DNA of 64,000 nt, from positions 62,001-126,000 of the forward strand of contig NZ_KB849580.1 of NCBI RefSeq assembly GCF_000368625.1, read 5' to 3'. This DNA comes from Acinetobacter schindleri CIP 107287. GTDB taxonomy: Bacteria > Pseudomonadota > Gammaproteobacteria > Pseudomonadales > Moraxellaceae. Position numbers and translations under genes: made by a program. The notes beneath the pieces are model-generated. The model did not search any database. It saw only the letters and a program-made list of their open reading frames with translations, and was not told where the DNA came from. Shown in pieces: positions 38,015 through 46,107 of the stretch (within the stretch, counting starts at the first letter, position 1; every line of letters starts with the position of its first letter).

Positions 38015-39373
38015 GTGTCGAATGTTTCGTCAGCCACAACCCTAAGCTTTGAATTAAAACGACTGTTCACCTTAATGTTGCCCATTTTGATCACCCAGTT
38101 TTCCCAAGCTGGTCTTGGTCTGATTGATACCATTATGGCGGGGCATCTGTCTGCAACTGATCTGGCAGCCATTGCGGTCGGAGTCGGGTTATGGATTCCG
38201 GTGATGTTATTATTTAGTGGCATCATGATTGCTACTACTCCTTTAGTGGCTGAAGCTTACGGTGCTCGCACTCCCGAGAAAATTTCAACGATTGCCCGTC
38301 AATCCCTTTGGGTAGCTTTAGTACTCGGGGTGATCGCAGGACTAGTTTTGCAGATTTTACCTCTAACCCTACCTTTGCTGGGTGTGCCGGAAAGCTTGCA
38401 GCCTAAGGCTGGCCTGTTCCTGCATGCCATTGGTTTTGGTATGCCAGCCGTGACTATGTATGCAGCACTGCGTGGCTATTCCGAGGCAATCGGTTATCCA
38501 CGCCCAGTCACTGTAATCAGTCTATTGGCCCTGCTGGCATTAATACCACTCAACTTTATTTTTATGTATGGTTTCGGTCCAATTCCTGCATTGGGCAGCG
38601 CTGGTTGTGGTTTTGCTACAGCGATTCTGCAATGGCTGATGCTGATTACGCTTGCGATTTATATTCTAAAAAATAAGTCTTATCAGGCAACCCAACCCTT
38701 TACTCACTGGGAAAAAATTAATACTTACTGGCTCAAACGTATTCTCAAGTTAGGCTTACCGATTGGTCTGGCAATTTTCTTTGAAGTAAGCATTTTCAGT
38801 ACGGCAGCGATTGTCCTGAGTCCACTCGGTGAAACCATTGTCGCGGCACATCAAATTGCGATCTCCATTACATCGCAGCTATTTATGATTCCGATGTCTT
38901 TAGCGATTGCTTTGACGATCCGTGTTGGAACCTATTATGGCGAGAAAAACTGGGTCGCAATGCGTCAGGTGCAATGGCTGGGTTTAGCCACTGCTACTGT
39001 ACTCGCCGTATTGACCATGCTGCTGCTGTGGTTCTTTAAGCATGAGATTGTGGCGCTGTATACCTCAGAAATGCAGGTCTCCCAGATCGCAGTGTATCTG
39101 GTGTTGTTTGCAATTGCCTATCAGTTGATGGATGCCTGGCAGATCAGTGCGGCAGGTTGCTTACGTGGTATGCAAGACACCAAAGGCCCGATGTGGATCA
39201 CCATGCTTGCTTATTGGGTGATTGCCTTCCCGGTCGGTGTCTATCTGTCCAGATTTACGGATATGAGTGCGGCCGGTGTCTGGGTGGGGCTGATTGTCGG
39301 TCTGAGTGTGGCCTGTGTACTACTGCTGATGCGTCTCTATAGCAACAATAAACGTTTAATTCAGCAGGCTTAA
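38015..39373 (+). CDS. MATE-family multidrug efflux pump (AbeM/NorM type)
   Basis: 452-aa inner-membrane cation-coupled exporter of the NorM branch with about 12 TM helices. Typical N-lobe: LFTLMLPILITQFSQAGLGLIDTIMAGHLSATDLAAIAVG; C-lobe: LGLPIGLAIFFEVSIFS and YQLMDAWQISAAGCLRGMQDTKGP. In Acinetobacter this corresponds to AbeM, which exports fluoroquinolones, dyes and other cationic drugs; the specificity here is by analogy. GTG start, with a GATGAG element a little far upstream. Confidence 0.92.
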   Translation: MSNVSSATTLSFELKRLFTLMLPILITQFSQAGLGLIDTIMAGHLSATDLAAIAVGVGLWIPVMLLFSGIMIATTPLVAEAYGARTPEKISTIARQSLWVALVLGVIAGLVLQILPLTLPLLGVPESLQPKAGLFLHAIGFGMPAVTMYAALRGYSEAIGYPRPVTVISLLALLALIPLNFIFMYGFGPIPALGSAGCGFATAILQWLMLITLAIYILKNKSYQATQPFTHWEKINTYWLKRILKLGLPIGLAIFFEVSIFSTAAIVLSPLGETIVAAHQIAISITSQLFMIPMSLAIALTIRVGTYYGEKNWVAMRQVQWLGLATATVLAVLTMLLLWFFKHEIVALYTSEMQVSQIAVYLVLFAIAYQLMDAWQISAAGCLRGMQDTKGPMWITMLAYWVIAFPVGVYLSRFTDMSAAGVWVGLIVGLSVACVLLLMRLYSNNKRLIQQA

Positions 39374-39422
39374 AAGAATTAACAAGGGTGAACTTTCAAT
39401 CCTATATTCAATTAACCCGCAA

Positions 39423-39526
39423 GCGACATGGCTGTCGCCGTTGATCAGTCATCTTGCGCCACGCTTTAAAGCAGTGCTTAAAGCGTGGCCCAGAATATAG
39501 CATCAGTAATAAAGGGGTTTTATTAC
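39423..39526. other. Cluster of three perfect hairpins between convergent genes
   Basis: Hairpin 1: GCGACA (39423-39428) / TGTCGC (39433-39438). Hairpin 2: GCCACGCTTTAA (39458-39469) / TTAAAGCGTGGC (39478-39489), a 12-bp perfect stem with an 8-nt loop. Hairpin 3: GTAATAAA (39506-39513) / TTTATTAC (39519-39526), loop GGGGT. Hairpin 3 is followed by CTTTT and could be the MATE-gene terminator; the first two are GC-richer and unexplained. A structured RNA, REP-like element or mobile-element remnant are all possible. Confidence 0.6.
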
Positions 39527-39609
39527 TTTTGCCGCTGTGAAAGTAAAAACCACCTACACAATAAGATAAAAATGCGAATGAAACATTGAGGGCATGATCA
39601 TTCAGAACT

Positions 39610-39819
39610 CTAGTTCGCCTCTAAAGCTGCTTTTAAACCCTGTGGAATCTCAGACTCATCTGCTACTTCTTTAATGACGACCTGGCCCACAATCACTTCC
39701 GTTCCATTAAAAGTCATGGTTGGTGAACCATACAGCTCATAGCCTTCATTTAATGCCTTGGTGACACGGGCACAAAAATGCACATCATCCTTGCCGGTAA
39801 AATAACGATAAACTTTCAT
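39610..39819 (-). CDS. DUF1737-type small protein
   Basis: 69 aa, resembling the DUF1737 family: KVYRYFTGKDDVHFCARVTKALNEGYELYGSPTMTFNG, then VIVGQVVIKEV. Cytoplasmic, single domain, with a conserved Gly-Tyr/Trp-Glu-Leu-x-Gly-Ser-Pro core. Function unknown in the family as far as I know. It is divergent from the ABC1 kinase gene; 255 bp separate the starts and no other credible gene lies there. Confidence 0.8.
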   Translation of the reverse strand: MKVYRYFTGKDDVHFCARVTKALNEGYELYGSPTMTFNGTEVIVGQVVIKEVADESEIPQGLKAALEAN

Positions 39820-40074
39820 GGAATAGTCTTAGCTTAAATCATGCTGACTATTCTAATCTCATCAATGCATAAAAACTCAGAATTAATGGTGAACCCAATC
39901 ACTCTAAATAATGAATCAAAGCGGTATTGGCACAGTTTTTGGAAGATTATTGAAGAAATTGTAAAGTATGAGATTGGGCTGGCAACACAACCTCTACAAT
40001 TAGTTATAGGCATTTACGCCTTTGTCGCCTATGATCAAAGACAGCATTAAAAAGATGATTTTGAGGAATTCCGC

Positions 40075-41373
40075 ATGGCAAAAACGGCTAGCACACCCGG
40101 TCGTCGCTTTATGAAACTTGCCGGTATGACAGCAAGTATCGCCAGCAAAACATTATCAAATTCTATTAAAAATTTAACTGCCGACGAAGAGCAGAAAAAT
40201 GCAGCGCGCAGCAAACTTTTTCAGGATATTGGTGTACAGATTGCCGATACCCTTGGAGAAATGAAAGGCGCAGTGATGAAAGTCGGTCAGATCGCTTCTC
40301 AATATAAAGATATTTTTCCGCCTGAAGTCGCACGTGCCATTTCCAAGTTGCAACGTCAGGCGCCAGCCATGCCGTTTAATGTGATTAAAGCACAGGTTGA
40401 AAAAGAGCTTGGCAAACCGCTGGAGCAGATTTTCCAGGATTTTGAACCTAAACCTTTTGCGGCTGCCTCGATTGGTCAGGTGCATAAAGCCACCTTGCCG
40501 AATGGTCAGCAAGTCGTGGTGAAAGTGCAATATCCGGGTGTAGAAGAAGCTTGTGAAAGCGACCTAAAACAGGTCCGTCTGGCGTTACGTCTGATGGGGG
40601 TATTGAAAATTGACCGTAAACTGCAAGATCAGCTGTTTAAGGAAATTCAGCACAGTCTGGACGATGAGCTGAACTATGAAATCGAAGCACAAAATTTAGA
40701 GGTTGCTCGTGCTTTCCACGAAACACTGGATAGCAAGATTGTAATTCCACAAGTCTATCCGGATTATTCGTCACGGCATATTCTGACTTTAAGTCTGGAA
40801 CATGGTGAAAGCATTGAAACTGCCAGTACTTGGCCGGTGGAAATCCGTAATGATCTGGGCCGTCGCCTGTTCCGTGCCATTGGCCAGGAAATTTTCTATC
40901 TGCGTCGTTTCCACTGTGACCCGCATCCGGGTAACTTCGCCTTCCGTGAAGATGGCACAGTGATTATTTACGATTTCGGTGGTGTAAAAACTTTATCTAC
41001 TGAAGTGATTGGTCATTTTAGAGAGTTAGTACATGCAGCTCGGGAACAGAATATTCCGATGATCGAGCAACAGCTAGACTCGCTTAAGTCACTTACAGAA
41101 CTTGGAAAATTCCCTCAGGAACTGTATGAACAGTGGCTGGAAGTACTGTTACGCCCACTAAATGGCTATTATGATTTTGAGGAAAACTCGGCGCACCATG
41201 ACGGTGTAGAGCTGATCAAGCCATCCTTGAAATATTGGGACGTTTTTAAACCTTCTCCTGATACTTTGATGGTAAACCGGACCATTTCAGGACAATACTG
41301 GAACCTGATTCATTTAAAAGTTAAAGATGATCTCAGTGATGTATTTGAGGAGCTGGTACCGAAACGTGCCTAA
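40075..41373 (+). CDS. ABC1/ADCK (UbiB-like) atypical kinase
   Basis: 432-aa member of the ABC1 kinase-like family, associated with quinone metabolism. Family hallmarks: the KxGQ motif MKVGQIASQ (about 67-75), the Ala-rich loop AAASIGQVHKA (about 134-144) that replaces the usual Gly-rich loop, VVKVQYPGV with the ATP-anchoring Lys, FHCDPHPGNFAF (catalytic loop), and IYDFGGVK (metal-binding DFG). No C-terminal TM pair like E. coli UbiB is apparent, so this is a soluble ADCK-like paralogue rather than UbiB itself. Substrate unknown. A TGAGGAAT ribosome binding site precedes the ATG. Confidence 0.9.
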   Translation: MAKTASTPGRRFMKLAGMTASIASKTLSNSIKNLTADEEQKNAARSKLFQDIGVQIADTLGEMKGAVMKVGQIASQYKDIFPPEVARAISKLQRQAPAMPFNVIKAQVEKELGKPLEQIFQDFEPKPFAAASIGQVHKATLPNGQQVVVKVQYPGVEEACESDLKQVRLALRLMGVLKIDRKLQDQLFKEIQHSLDDELNYEIEAQNLEVARAFHETLDSKIVIPQVYPDYSSRHILTLSLEHGESIETASTWPVEIRNDLGRRLFRAIGQEIFYLRRFHCDPHPGNFAFREDGTVIIYDFGGVKTLSTEVIGHFRELVHAAREQNIPMIEQQLDSLKSLTELGKFPQELYEQWLEVLLRPLNGYYDFEENSAHHDGVELIKPSLKYWDVFKPSPDTLMVNRTISGQYWNLIHLKVKDDLSDVFEELVPKRA

Positions 41374-41433
41374 GCTTTAACAAGAGTTACACCAGGATAC
41401 ACATCGTTACTGGGCGTATATTGAAAACAATAT

Positions 41434-41448
41434 TGTTATATTATAACA
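41434..41448. promoter_or_regulatory. Zur-type box upstream of rpmE2
   Basis: Perfect 7-1-7 palindrome TGTTATA-T-TATAACA, identical to the core of the gamma-proteobacterial Zur consensus. It lies 42 bp before the rpmE2 ATG, where it would cover the promoter. Zur control of zinc-free L31 paralogues is well known in other bacteria. Confidence 0.75.
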
Positions 41449-41490
41449 TAACATTAAATCTAATCATTGTTGTTCAAGCAAGGTAAAAAT

Positions 41491-41742
41491 ATGCGTCCAG
41501 ATATCCATCCAGAGTATCGTGAAGTACTATTTCATGACACCAATGCCGATGTTTATTTCGTTATCGGCAGCACCATGAATTCCAGCCAGACTCGTGAATA
41601 CGAAGGCAAAACTTACCCTTATGTCACTCTCGATATTTCAAGTGCGTCTCATCCCTTCTATACCGGTGAGCAGCGTCAAACCAGTAATGAAGGCCGCGTA
41701 GCAAGCTTCAATAAACGTTTTGCACGCTTTAAACGCAGTTAA
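41491..41742 (+). CDS. rpmE2: Ribosomal protein L31 type B (zinc-independent)
   Basis: 83 aa from the ATG at 41491, which has an AAGGT ribosome binding site; a TTG 24 bp upstream is less likely. Type B L31: [29 protein letters not shown], and no cysteine at all, so the CxxC zinc ribbon of type A L31 is absent. Under zinc starvation such C-minus copies replace the zinc-containing form and free zinc. The Zur-type palindrome just upstream supports this role. Basic C-terminus [11 protein letters not shown]. Confidence 0.94.
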   Translation: MRPDIHPEYREVLFHDTNADVYFVIGSTMNSSQTREYEGKTYPYVTLDISSASHPFYTGEQRQTSNEGRVASFNKRFARFKRS

Positions 41743-41773
41743 ACCTTAATGTCTCATTTCTAAATCCTCTATT

Positions 41774-41806
41774 GTCAGGAAATCTCCCTAGTTTCCTGAC
41801 TTTTTT
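41774..41806. terminator. Terminator between rpmE2 and crcB
   Basis: Stem GTCAGGAAA (41774-41782) / TTTCCTGAC (41792-41800) with a six-T tail that runs into the stop codon of convergent crcB. Confidence 0.85.
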
Positions 41807-42185
41807 ATGCCTGCGCTAAAGCCAGCTGAGTCAGATAGAAACCAATTCCCAGCAGCAGTACACCGACAATCACACTGGATACGACATAACTGATAGCAAT
41901 TGTTAGCGCTCCCTGTTTAAGCAGCTGAAAAGTTTCCAAACCAAAACTGGAAAAAGTAGTAAAACCACCCAAGATCCCCACCATAAATAACAGCCGTGCT
42001 TCATTCTGTAGAAAGCTGTATTTCTGGCTAAAGGCAAAGAAGATCCCCGCACATAAACAACCGATAATATTGATCCACCAGGTCGGCCAAGGAAATAACA
42101 TCTGCGGCTTGAAAATCAGCATGCCTGTTGCATAACGCAGTGTCGCCCCGATTGCGCCGCCCATTGCCACCAAAAGCCAGTTCAT
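41805..42185 (-). CDS. crcB: Fluoride channel CrcB/Fluc
   Basis: 126-aa, four-TM dual-topology fluoride exporter. From the ATG at 42185 it has a GGAGAGGAC ribosome binding site; the ORF extends 12 codons upstream without one. Family motifs: GGAIGATLRY (about 8-17), PTWWINIIGCLCAGIFF (conserved Asn), and GGFTTFSSFGLET (about 71-83) with the Na+-binding and Phe-box region. A single crcB copy is present here. I looked for a fluoride riboswitch and found only partial resemblance (see rejected items). Confidence 0.93.
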   Translation of the reverse strand: MNWLLVAMGGAIGATLRYATGMLIFKPQMLFPWPTWWINIIGCLCAGIFFAFSQKYSFLQNEARLLFMVGILGGFTTFSSFGLETFQLLKQGALTIAISYVVSSVIVGVLLLGIGFYLTQLALAQA

Positions 42186-42352
42186 GTCCTCTCCGTTATC
42201 CTTCAATCCTGAATACGTCATCAGCCCTTATATTGGGCGAGAATAATGAATAACATCATGCACCTAAAATTGCACAATGAACATGGATCTTTGCCAAAAA
42301 ATTGGTATATTCGACACCATTCATATTTATTTAAGTTCTAGAGGGAAACCCC

Positions 42353-42685
42353 ATGGCTCAGGAATTACTGGCTCAATTGGCTGCTGGCGAAGCAAAATTT
42401 GCTGATGTAATTGCATTCATTGATGCACGCTATCAGCACACACCAACAGCTTTTAAAAATGGTCAACAAGCCAATGCCGCTACTGAAAACCAGGGTAGTG
42501 CAAAAGTATTCTCTTTTGCTAAATTGAATGGTCTGGATCAGGCGCAAACTTTGAGTCTGTTTGCTGAACACTATGCCGCAGTACTGGCAACGCCTGAAGC
42601 GACCGACCACCAGAATATCCGTCAGTTCATGCTCAATGGCTGGGATGGGATTCAGTTTGAAGGCGAAGCGCTAGCTGCTAAATAA
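42353..42685 (+). CDS. HopJ type III effector family protein
   Basis: 110 aa, matching the HopJ family: ELLAQLAAGEAKFADVIAFIDARYQHTPTAFKNG and RQFMLNGWDGIQFEGEALAAK. Despite the family name, members are widespread in bacteria without type III secretion, and no secretion genes are near here. Function should be treated as unknown. Good ribosome binding site (AGAGGGAAA) and own terminator. Confidence 0.85.
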   Translation: MAQELLAQLAAGEAKFADVIAFIDARYQHTPTAFKNGQQANAATENQGSAKVFSFAKLNGLDQAQTLSLFAEHYAAVLATPEATDHQNIRQFMLNGWDGIQFEGEALAAK

Positions 42686-42708
42686 ATGCTCAATCAAGCT
42701 ATAAAAAA

Positions 42709-42730
42709 ACCGCTCCTTTGAGCGGTTTTC
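42709..42730. terminator. Bidirectional terminator after hopJ-like gene
   Basis: Stem ACCGCTC (42709-42715) / GAGCGGT (42720-42726) flanked by A and T runs. Confidence 0.88.
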
Positions 42731-42765
42731 TTTTCCTATAAATTGCCATGAATGAACTTTTATCA

Positions 42766-43317
42766 CTAACTACGTTGTACCTTTTCAATCCACTGAATTG
42801 AATTAACACGAAACACTTCACACGCGCCATCACCTGTATCGGTCGGAGTCAATGATGAGGTCCATACCAGATCTTTATCTCGCACTTCAACCAGCTCGCC
42901 TTTCAAACGGACCAGATCACCACGTTTGACCTGTTTAATGGCTTTGGCAATCTGCGGATTGGCAGGAATGATATGCATATTGGATACCATCTGCATGGCT
43001 TGTGCTTTAGGCACTGGAATACGATCCATTTTCCAGTTCAGATAGCGGTCATACTGGTTTACCGTGATATGCCGGGCAATTTCCGGTTCAGCAAATAGTC
43101 CCCAACTTACTGCATAATCAATTGGAGAAAATTTGGCCTGCGGATCATTATTATAAATTTTTGAACCCAAGATCCGGAAATCACCTTTAAACGGCTGCAA
43201 TACCGAAATTGACTGGCCTTTTGCCACGGGTGGCAAGCCTTTGGCAATATTATGTTCTACGGATGCTTGTGACAGCACCGGTAACATCAGACCCAGACAC
43301 AGGGCAATATGCTTCAT
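42766..43317 (-). CDS. Secreted protein of unknown function (paralogue A)
   Basis: About 183 aa from the ATG at 43317; an in-frame ATG lies 15 bp upstream. Signal peptide MKHIALCLGLMLPVLSQAS, so periplasmic. The C-terminal half has a recognisable pattern: NMHIIPANPQIAKAIKQVKRGDLVRLKGELVEV, then SSLTPTDTGDGACEVFRV. I know this pattern from uncharacterised proteobacterial proteins but not a function. The gene at 44154-44735 encodes a diverged relative with the same C-terminal layout, including the single Cys. Confidence 0.72.
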   Translation of the reverse strand: MKHIALCLGLMLPVLSQASVEHNIAKGLPPVAKGQSISVLQPFKGDFRILGSKIYNNDPQAKFSPIDYAVSWGLFAEPEIARHITVNQYDRYLNWKMDRIPVPKAQAMQMVSNMHIIPANPQIAKAIKQVKRGDLVRLKGELVEVRDKDLVWTSSLTPTDTGDGACEVFRVNSIQWIEKVQRS

Positions 43318-43512
43318 GCTTTTCAACCTCATCTTGCTTTTATCCCAACCATCTCAGTTCATCTGTTTACCAAATATCTTAGCGCGAACTTATGAAGGAA
43401 ATAGTTGAAATTGGTAACAATGTGCTATGAATGAGTCGTACTAAAAATTATATTTACCGAGGAATTTTCGGTTAAGCTAAGCGCAATCCAGCAATAAATT
43501 GAACCTAAAATC

Positions 43513-44139
43513 ATGCTGTATAAACTTTATCAAAAACACATTTTCCCGCATCTGCTAAATCAGGTCATGCAAACCGCATCACTCATGGATCTGCGCCGTG
43601 AACTGCTACTTGGGGTTTCTGGTGAAGTTCTGGAAATCGGTTTCGGTACCGGGCTGAATCTACCCTTCTATCAAGGCGTCCATACCGTCTATGCCTTAGA
43701 GCCTAATCTCGAAATTTTTAAATTAGGCCAAGAGCGGATTCAGACGACGCCTTTTGTGGTTGAGCACATTCTTGCCAGTGCTGAAGCATTACCTTTTGAT
43801 CGTGATCAGCTGGAAAATGTAGTTTCAACCTGGACTCTCTGCAGTATTCCTGATCTGTATCAAAGCCTGAAGGAGATTTATCGGGTACTGATGCCGGGTG
43901 GAACTTTGCATGTAGCAGAACATGTACTGAATCGGCAGAATCTGAACATACAACGTTTACAGCATTTATTGACCCCGATTCAGAAAAAAGTCGCGGATGG
44001 CTGCCATCTTGATCGGGATATTGAAACTGCTTTACTTGAAGCTGGTTTTGAACTGGATGAAGTAAAATATGTCGATGCCGCTGGTATTCCAAGTATTGGA
44101 CAGCGTATGTTGCTGGCCCGGGCACGTAAGCCTGTTTGA
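43513..44139 (+). CDS. Class I SAM-dependent methyltransferase
   Basis: 208-aa methyltransferase of the UbiE/METTL7-like type. Motif I is VLEIGFGTGLNLPFY (about 38-52), the acidic end of strand 2 is ALEPN, motif II/III region SAEALPFDRDQLENVVSTWTLCSIPD, and post-III VLMPGGTLHVAEHV. Substrate unknown; a lipid or small-molecule acceptor is common in relatives. It lies between two divergently related genes (42766 and 44154) on the opposite strand, 195 bp from the first and 14 bp from the second. Confidence 0.85.
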   Translation: MLYKLYQKHIFPHLLNQVMQTASLMDLRRELLLGVSGEVLEIGFGTGLNLPFYQGVHTVYALEPNLEIFKLGQERIQTTPFVVEHILASAEALPFDRDQLENVVSTWTLCSIPDLYQSLKEIYRVLMPGGTLHVAEHVLNRQNLNIQRLQHLLTPIQKKVADGCHLDRDIETALLEAGFELDEVKYVDAAGIPSIGQRMLLARARKPV

Positions 44140-44153
44140 TGCATTAAATAAAA

Positions 44154-44735
44154 TCAATTCACCTGAATAGCATGCACTTTAAGCAACTGACATTGGGCGC
44201 GATGTTTCGACCCGATTCCTGCCTGAAAAGCCTGACCTGTAGTACCCGACTGTACAGTGACAATGTTACCCTGAAGATGAACCTGCTGCCCTGATTTCAG
44301 ACGGCGAATCTGATTGGCAATATTTTCATTGGCGGCAATCAGGCTAAAGTGCTGTACATGGGTTTTAATGGCTTCCTGCTGCGCTGTATTGATTGTACCT
44401 TCAATCTGGAAGCAGCGTTTTGGCTGATCGAGCTGCAGTTTAGCCTGCATAGTAGTGGGCAAAGGCTGAATCGCCAGCAAGATATCAATATTACTGACAT
44501 AGGCCAGATCATTAAAACTGCCCACAAAGGGACTGGCCTGATGCAAGACCCGACGGTTTGGTTTGATAAACGATTTATCCAGCACTGTATACGTTGCTGA
44601 AACAGGCTGCACCGCTTCTACCTTAAAATTCTTGAGAACGCCGCTTTCTTCCAGATGAGGGATAGCGCGAAAATACTCTGACCAGACCCAGATCCCAAAT
44701 GCGAATAGTGCTGCGGTGATCAGTAACTTATCCAT
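44154..44735 (-). CDS. Membrane-anchored protein of unknown function (paralogue B)
   Basis: 193 aa. N-terminal hydrophobic segment LLITAALFAFGIWVWSEYF (about 4-22) is probably a membrane anchor, with the rest periplasmic. The C-terminal pattern FSLIAANENIANQIRRLKSGQQVHLQGNIVTV...AQCQLLKVHAIQ aligns by eye with paralogue A at 42766. No domain name can be given. It ends 14 bp from the convergent methyltransferase stop and starts 11 bp after the upstream nuclease-like gene, with which it probably forms an operon. Confidence 0.7.
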   Translation of the reverse strand: MDKLLITAALFAFGIWVWSEYFRAIPHLEESGVLKNFKVEAVQPVSATYTVLDKSFIKPNRRVLHQASPFVGSFNDLAYVSNIDILLAIQPLPTTMQAKLQLDQPKRCFQIEGTINTAQQEAIKTHVQHFSLIAANENIANQIRRLKSGQQVHLQGNIVTVQSGTTGQAFQAGIGSKHRAQCQLLKVHAIQVN

Positions 44736-44746
44736 ATGATCTTTTC

Positions 44747-45223
44747 CTAATCCTCGAATTCTTCAAAATCGATACGGATGGTTTCAAAGCGTACCCGTCC
44801 TTCCTGAATTGCCCGGGCAATTGCCTGTTGCCCTTTGCTCAGCCTTGCGCCACCACTCTTGATATCAATCAGCACCACTTCAATATCTTCGGCCAGACCA
44901 TCACCATCACGGAAGTCGGTATAACCATCAAAAACTACATAATCTACCGGATCACCCAGGAACTTGGCATCACTGGGTAAATACTGAAATTCAGGCATAA
45001 TCGGTGCTAACTGTTCGGCCATTTTCCCCTTGAGTACAGCACGGCTGGTATTTACGCTACGCTTCTGGGCGGCCGTCAGAGCCTGCTGATGTTCCAATTC
45101 CAGCTCGGCAATATACTGTTCATATTCTGCCTTGATGCGGCCATTACGGCTTTGCCCCAGAATGAGTGTGGTTAGCACAATCCCGATACACGCTCCTATT
45201 AACATTGCCATCCATATGGACAT
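44747..45223 (-). CDS. Holliday-junction-resolvase-related membrane protein
   Basis: 158 aa, resembling the Endonuc_Holl family (PF10107). One N-terminal TM (AMLIGACIGIVLTTLIL), then a predicted coiled coil (YEQYIAELELEHQQALTAAQKR), then a PD-(D/E)xK-like core: AEQLAPIMPEFQYLPSDAKFLGDPVDYVVFDG...IEVVLIDIKSGGARLSKGQQAIARAIQEGRV. The DPVDY Asp and the IDIKSG Asp-x-Lys would be the nuclease motif. Family function is unproven. It is divergent from an orphan ParA gene. Confidence 0.8.
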   Translation of the reverse strand: MSIWMAMLIGACIGIVLTTLILGQSRNGRIKAEYEQYIAELELEHQQALTAAQKRSVNTSRAVLKGKMAEQLAPIMPEFQYLPSDAKFLGDPVDYVVFDGYTDFRDGDGLAEDIEVVLIDIKSGGARLSKGQQAIARAIQEGRVRFETIRIDFEEFED

Positions 45224-45346
45224 TCAATCTTCCTTAATTTTCACTTAAGTTATGGTTAGATTCGACTGAAGTCGAGGTTTTCCGCCATCTGCCGATCAGA
45301 AAAGAATGATATGCTAGCAATGTACATAAATAAATCACCCCCACTC

Positions 45347-45991
45347 ATGAAAACAATTTTAGTTGCAAATCAGAAAGGTGGTTGTGGCAAGACAATGACT
45401 GCCATCAGCCTAGCATCAGCACTGGCCCAAAAAGGTTACAAGGTTGCGCTTGCTGATGCCGATAACCAGAAATCTGCACTGCAATGGCTAAAACATCGCC
45501 CTGAAAATGCTGCTCCGATTCAGAGTCTGGACTGGCGTAGTACCAAATCTATTGGCGATGCACCCAAGAAAATCGAATACCTGATCATTGATGCGCCAGG
45601 CGCTTTAAATGGTGAGCATGCGGAACAACTGGTCAGTGAAGCACATGCCATTATCATTCCTTTACAGCCTTCATTTTTTGATATCGATTCGACCCGCCGT
45701 TTTCTGAAACATCTTCAGGAAATCAAGCGGATTCGTAAAGGTAAAGTCCAGATTCTGCTTCTGGCAAATCGTAACAGGCCGAATGCAGCATCGAATCAGG
45801 AAATTCAGCAGTTCTTTGACCGTATTGAACAGCAGCCGGTGGCATGGATTTCTGAACGTGCACCGTATGGACGTCTGGCGATGGAAGGTCTGTCGATTTT
45901 CGATAAACCACAAAAAATGTACCGGGAAATGCAGGCACAATGGCAACCTGTATTAAATGCCATTATCGATGATCCAGCCCAATGGTTCTAA
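45347..45991 (+). CDS. Orphan ParA/MinD-type ATPase
   Basis: 214 aa from the ATG at 45347; a TTG/ATG extension of 12 codons exists upstream but the Walker motif is conventionally placed right after the start used here. Deviant Walker A KGGCGKT (about 9-15, MKTILVANQKGGCGKTMTA), switch I LADADNQKSALQW, and Walker B LIIDAPGAL. There is no parB or centromere-like repeat nearby, so this is not an obvious partition pair. Cargo unknown; polar or membrane-protein positioning is a possibility. Confidence 0.85.
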   Translation: MKTILVANQKGGCGKTMTAISLASALAQKGYKVALADADNQKSALQWLKHRPENAAPIQSLDWRSTKSIGDAPKKIEYLIIDAPGALNGEHAEQLVSEAHAIIIPLQPSFFDIDSTRRFLKHLQEIKRIRKGKVQILLLANRNRPNAASNQEIQQFFDRIEQQPVAWISERAPYGRLAMEGLSIFDKPQKMYREMQAQWQPVLNAIIDDPAQWF

Positions 45992-46107
45992 ACTCGCAGC
46001 GTACGATATCTTTTTTTTGATAAAAGAATCCGTATAACTTTGTCAGTGTACATTTGCGCCCGGCTTTTTTTCAGTTAATATGCCTGACAGACCTAAGGAA
46101 TGAGTCA

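Noticed and set aside
39841..40050. 69-codon ORF between DUF1737 and ABC1 kinase genes
   Set aside because: No ribosome binding site, no recognisable domain, and unlike protein-coding composition. Likely chance in the divergent promoter region.
42186..42275. Fluoride riboswitch in front of crcB
   Set aside because: On the minus strand a GCCC/GGGC stem is followed by CTGATGAC, which matches the conserved 3' core of the crcB motif. But the 5' GG-GATGG-TTCGCC-like block and the complementary P1 arm after CTGATG are not there. A covariance search would decide; by eye it is not convincing.
42353..42685. Type III secretion effector
   Set aside because: The HopJ family name is historical. There are no secretion genes nearby and the family is widespread in non-pathogens.
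45347..45991. Plasmid partition locus
   Set aside because: A ParA-type ATPase alone, without parB or iterons, inside conserved chromosomal neighbours.
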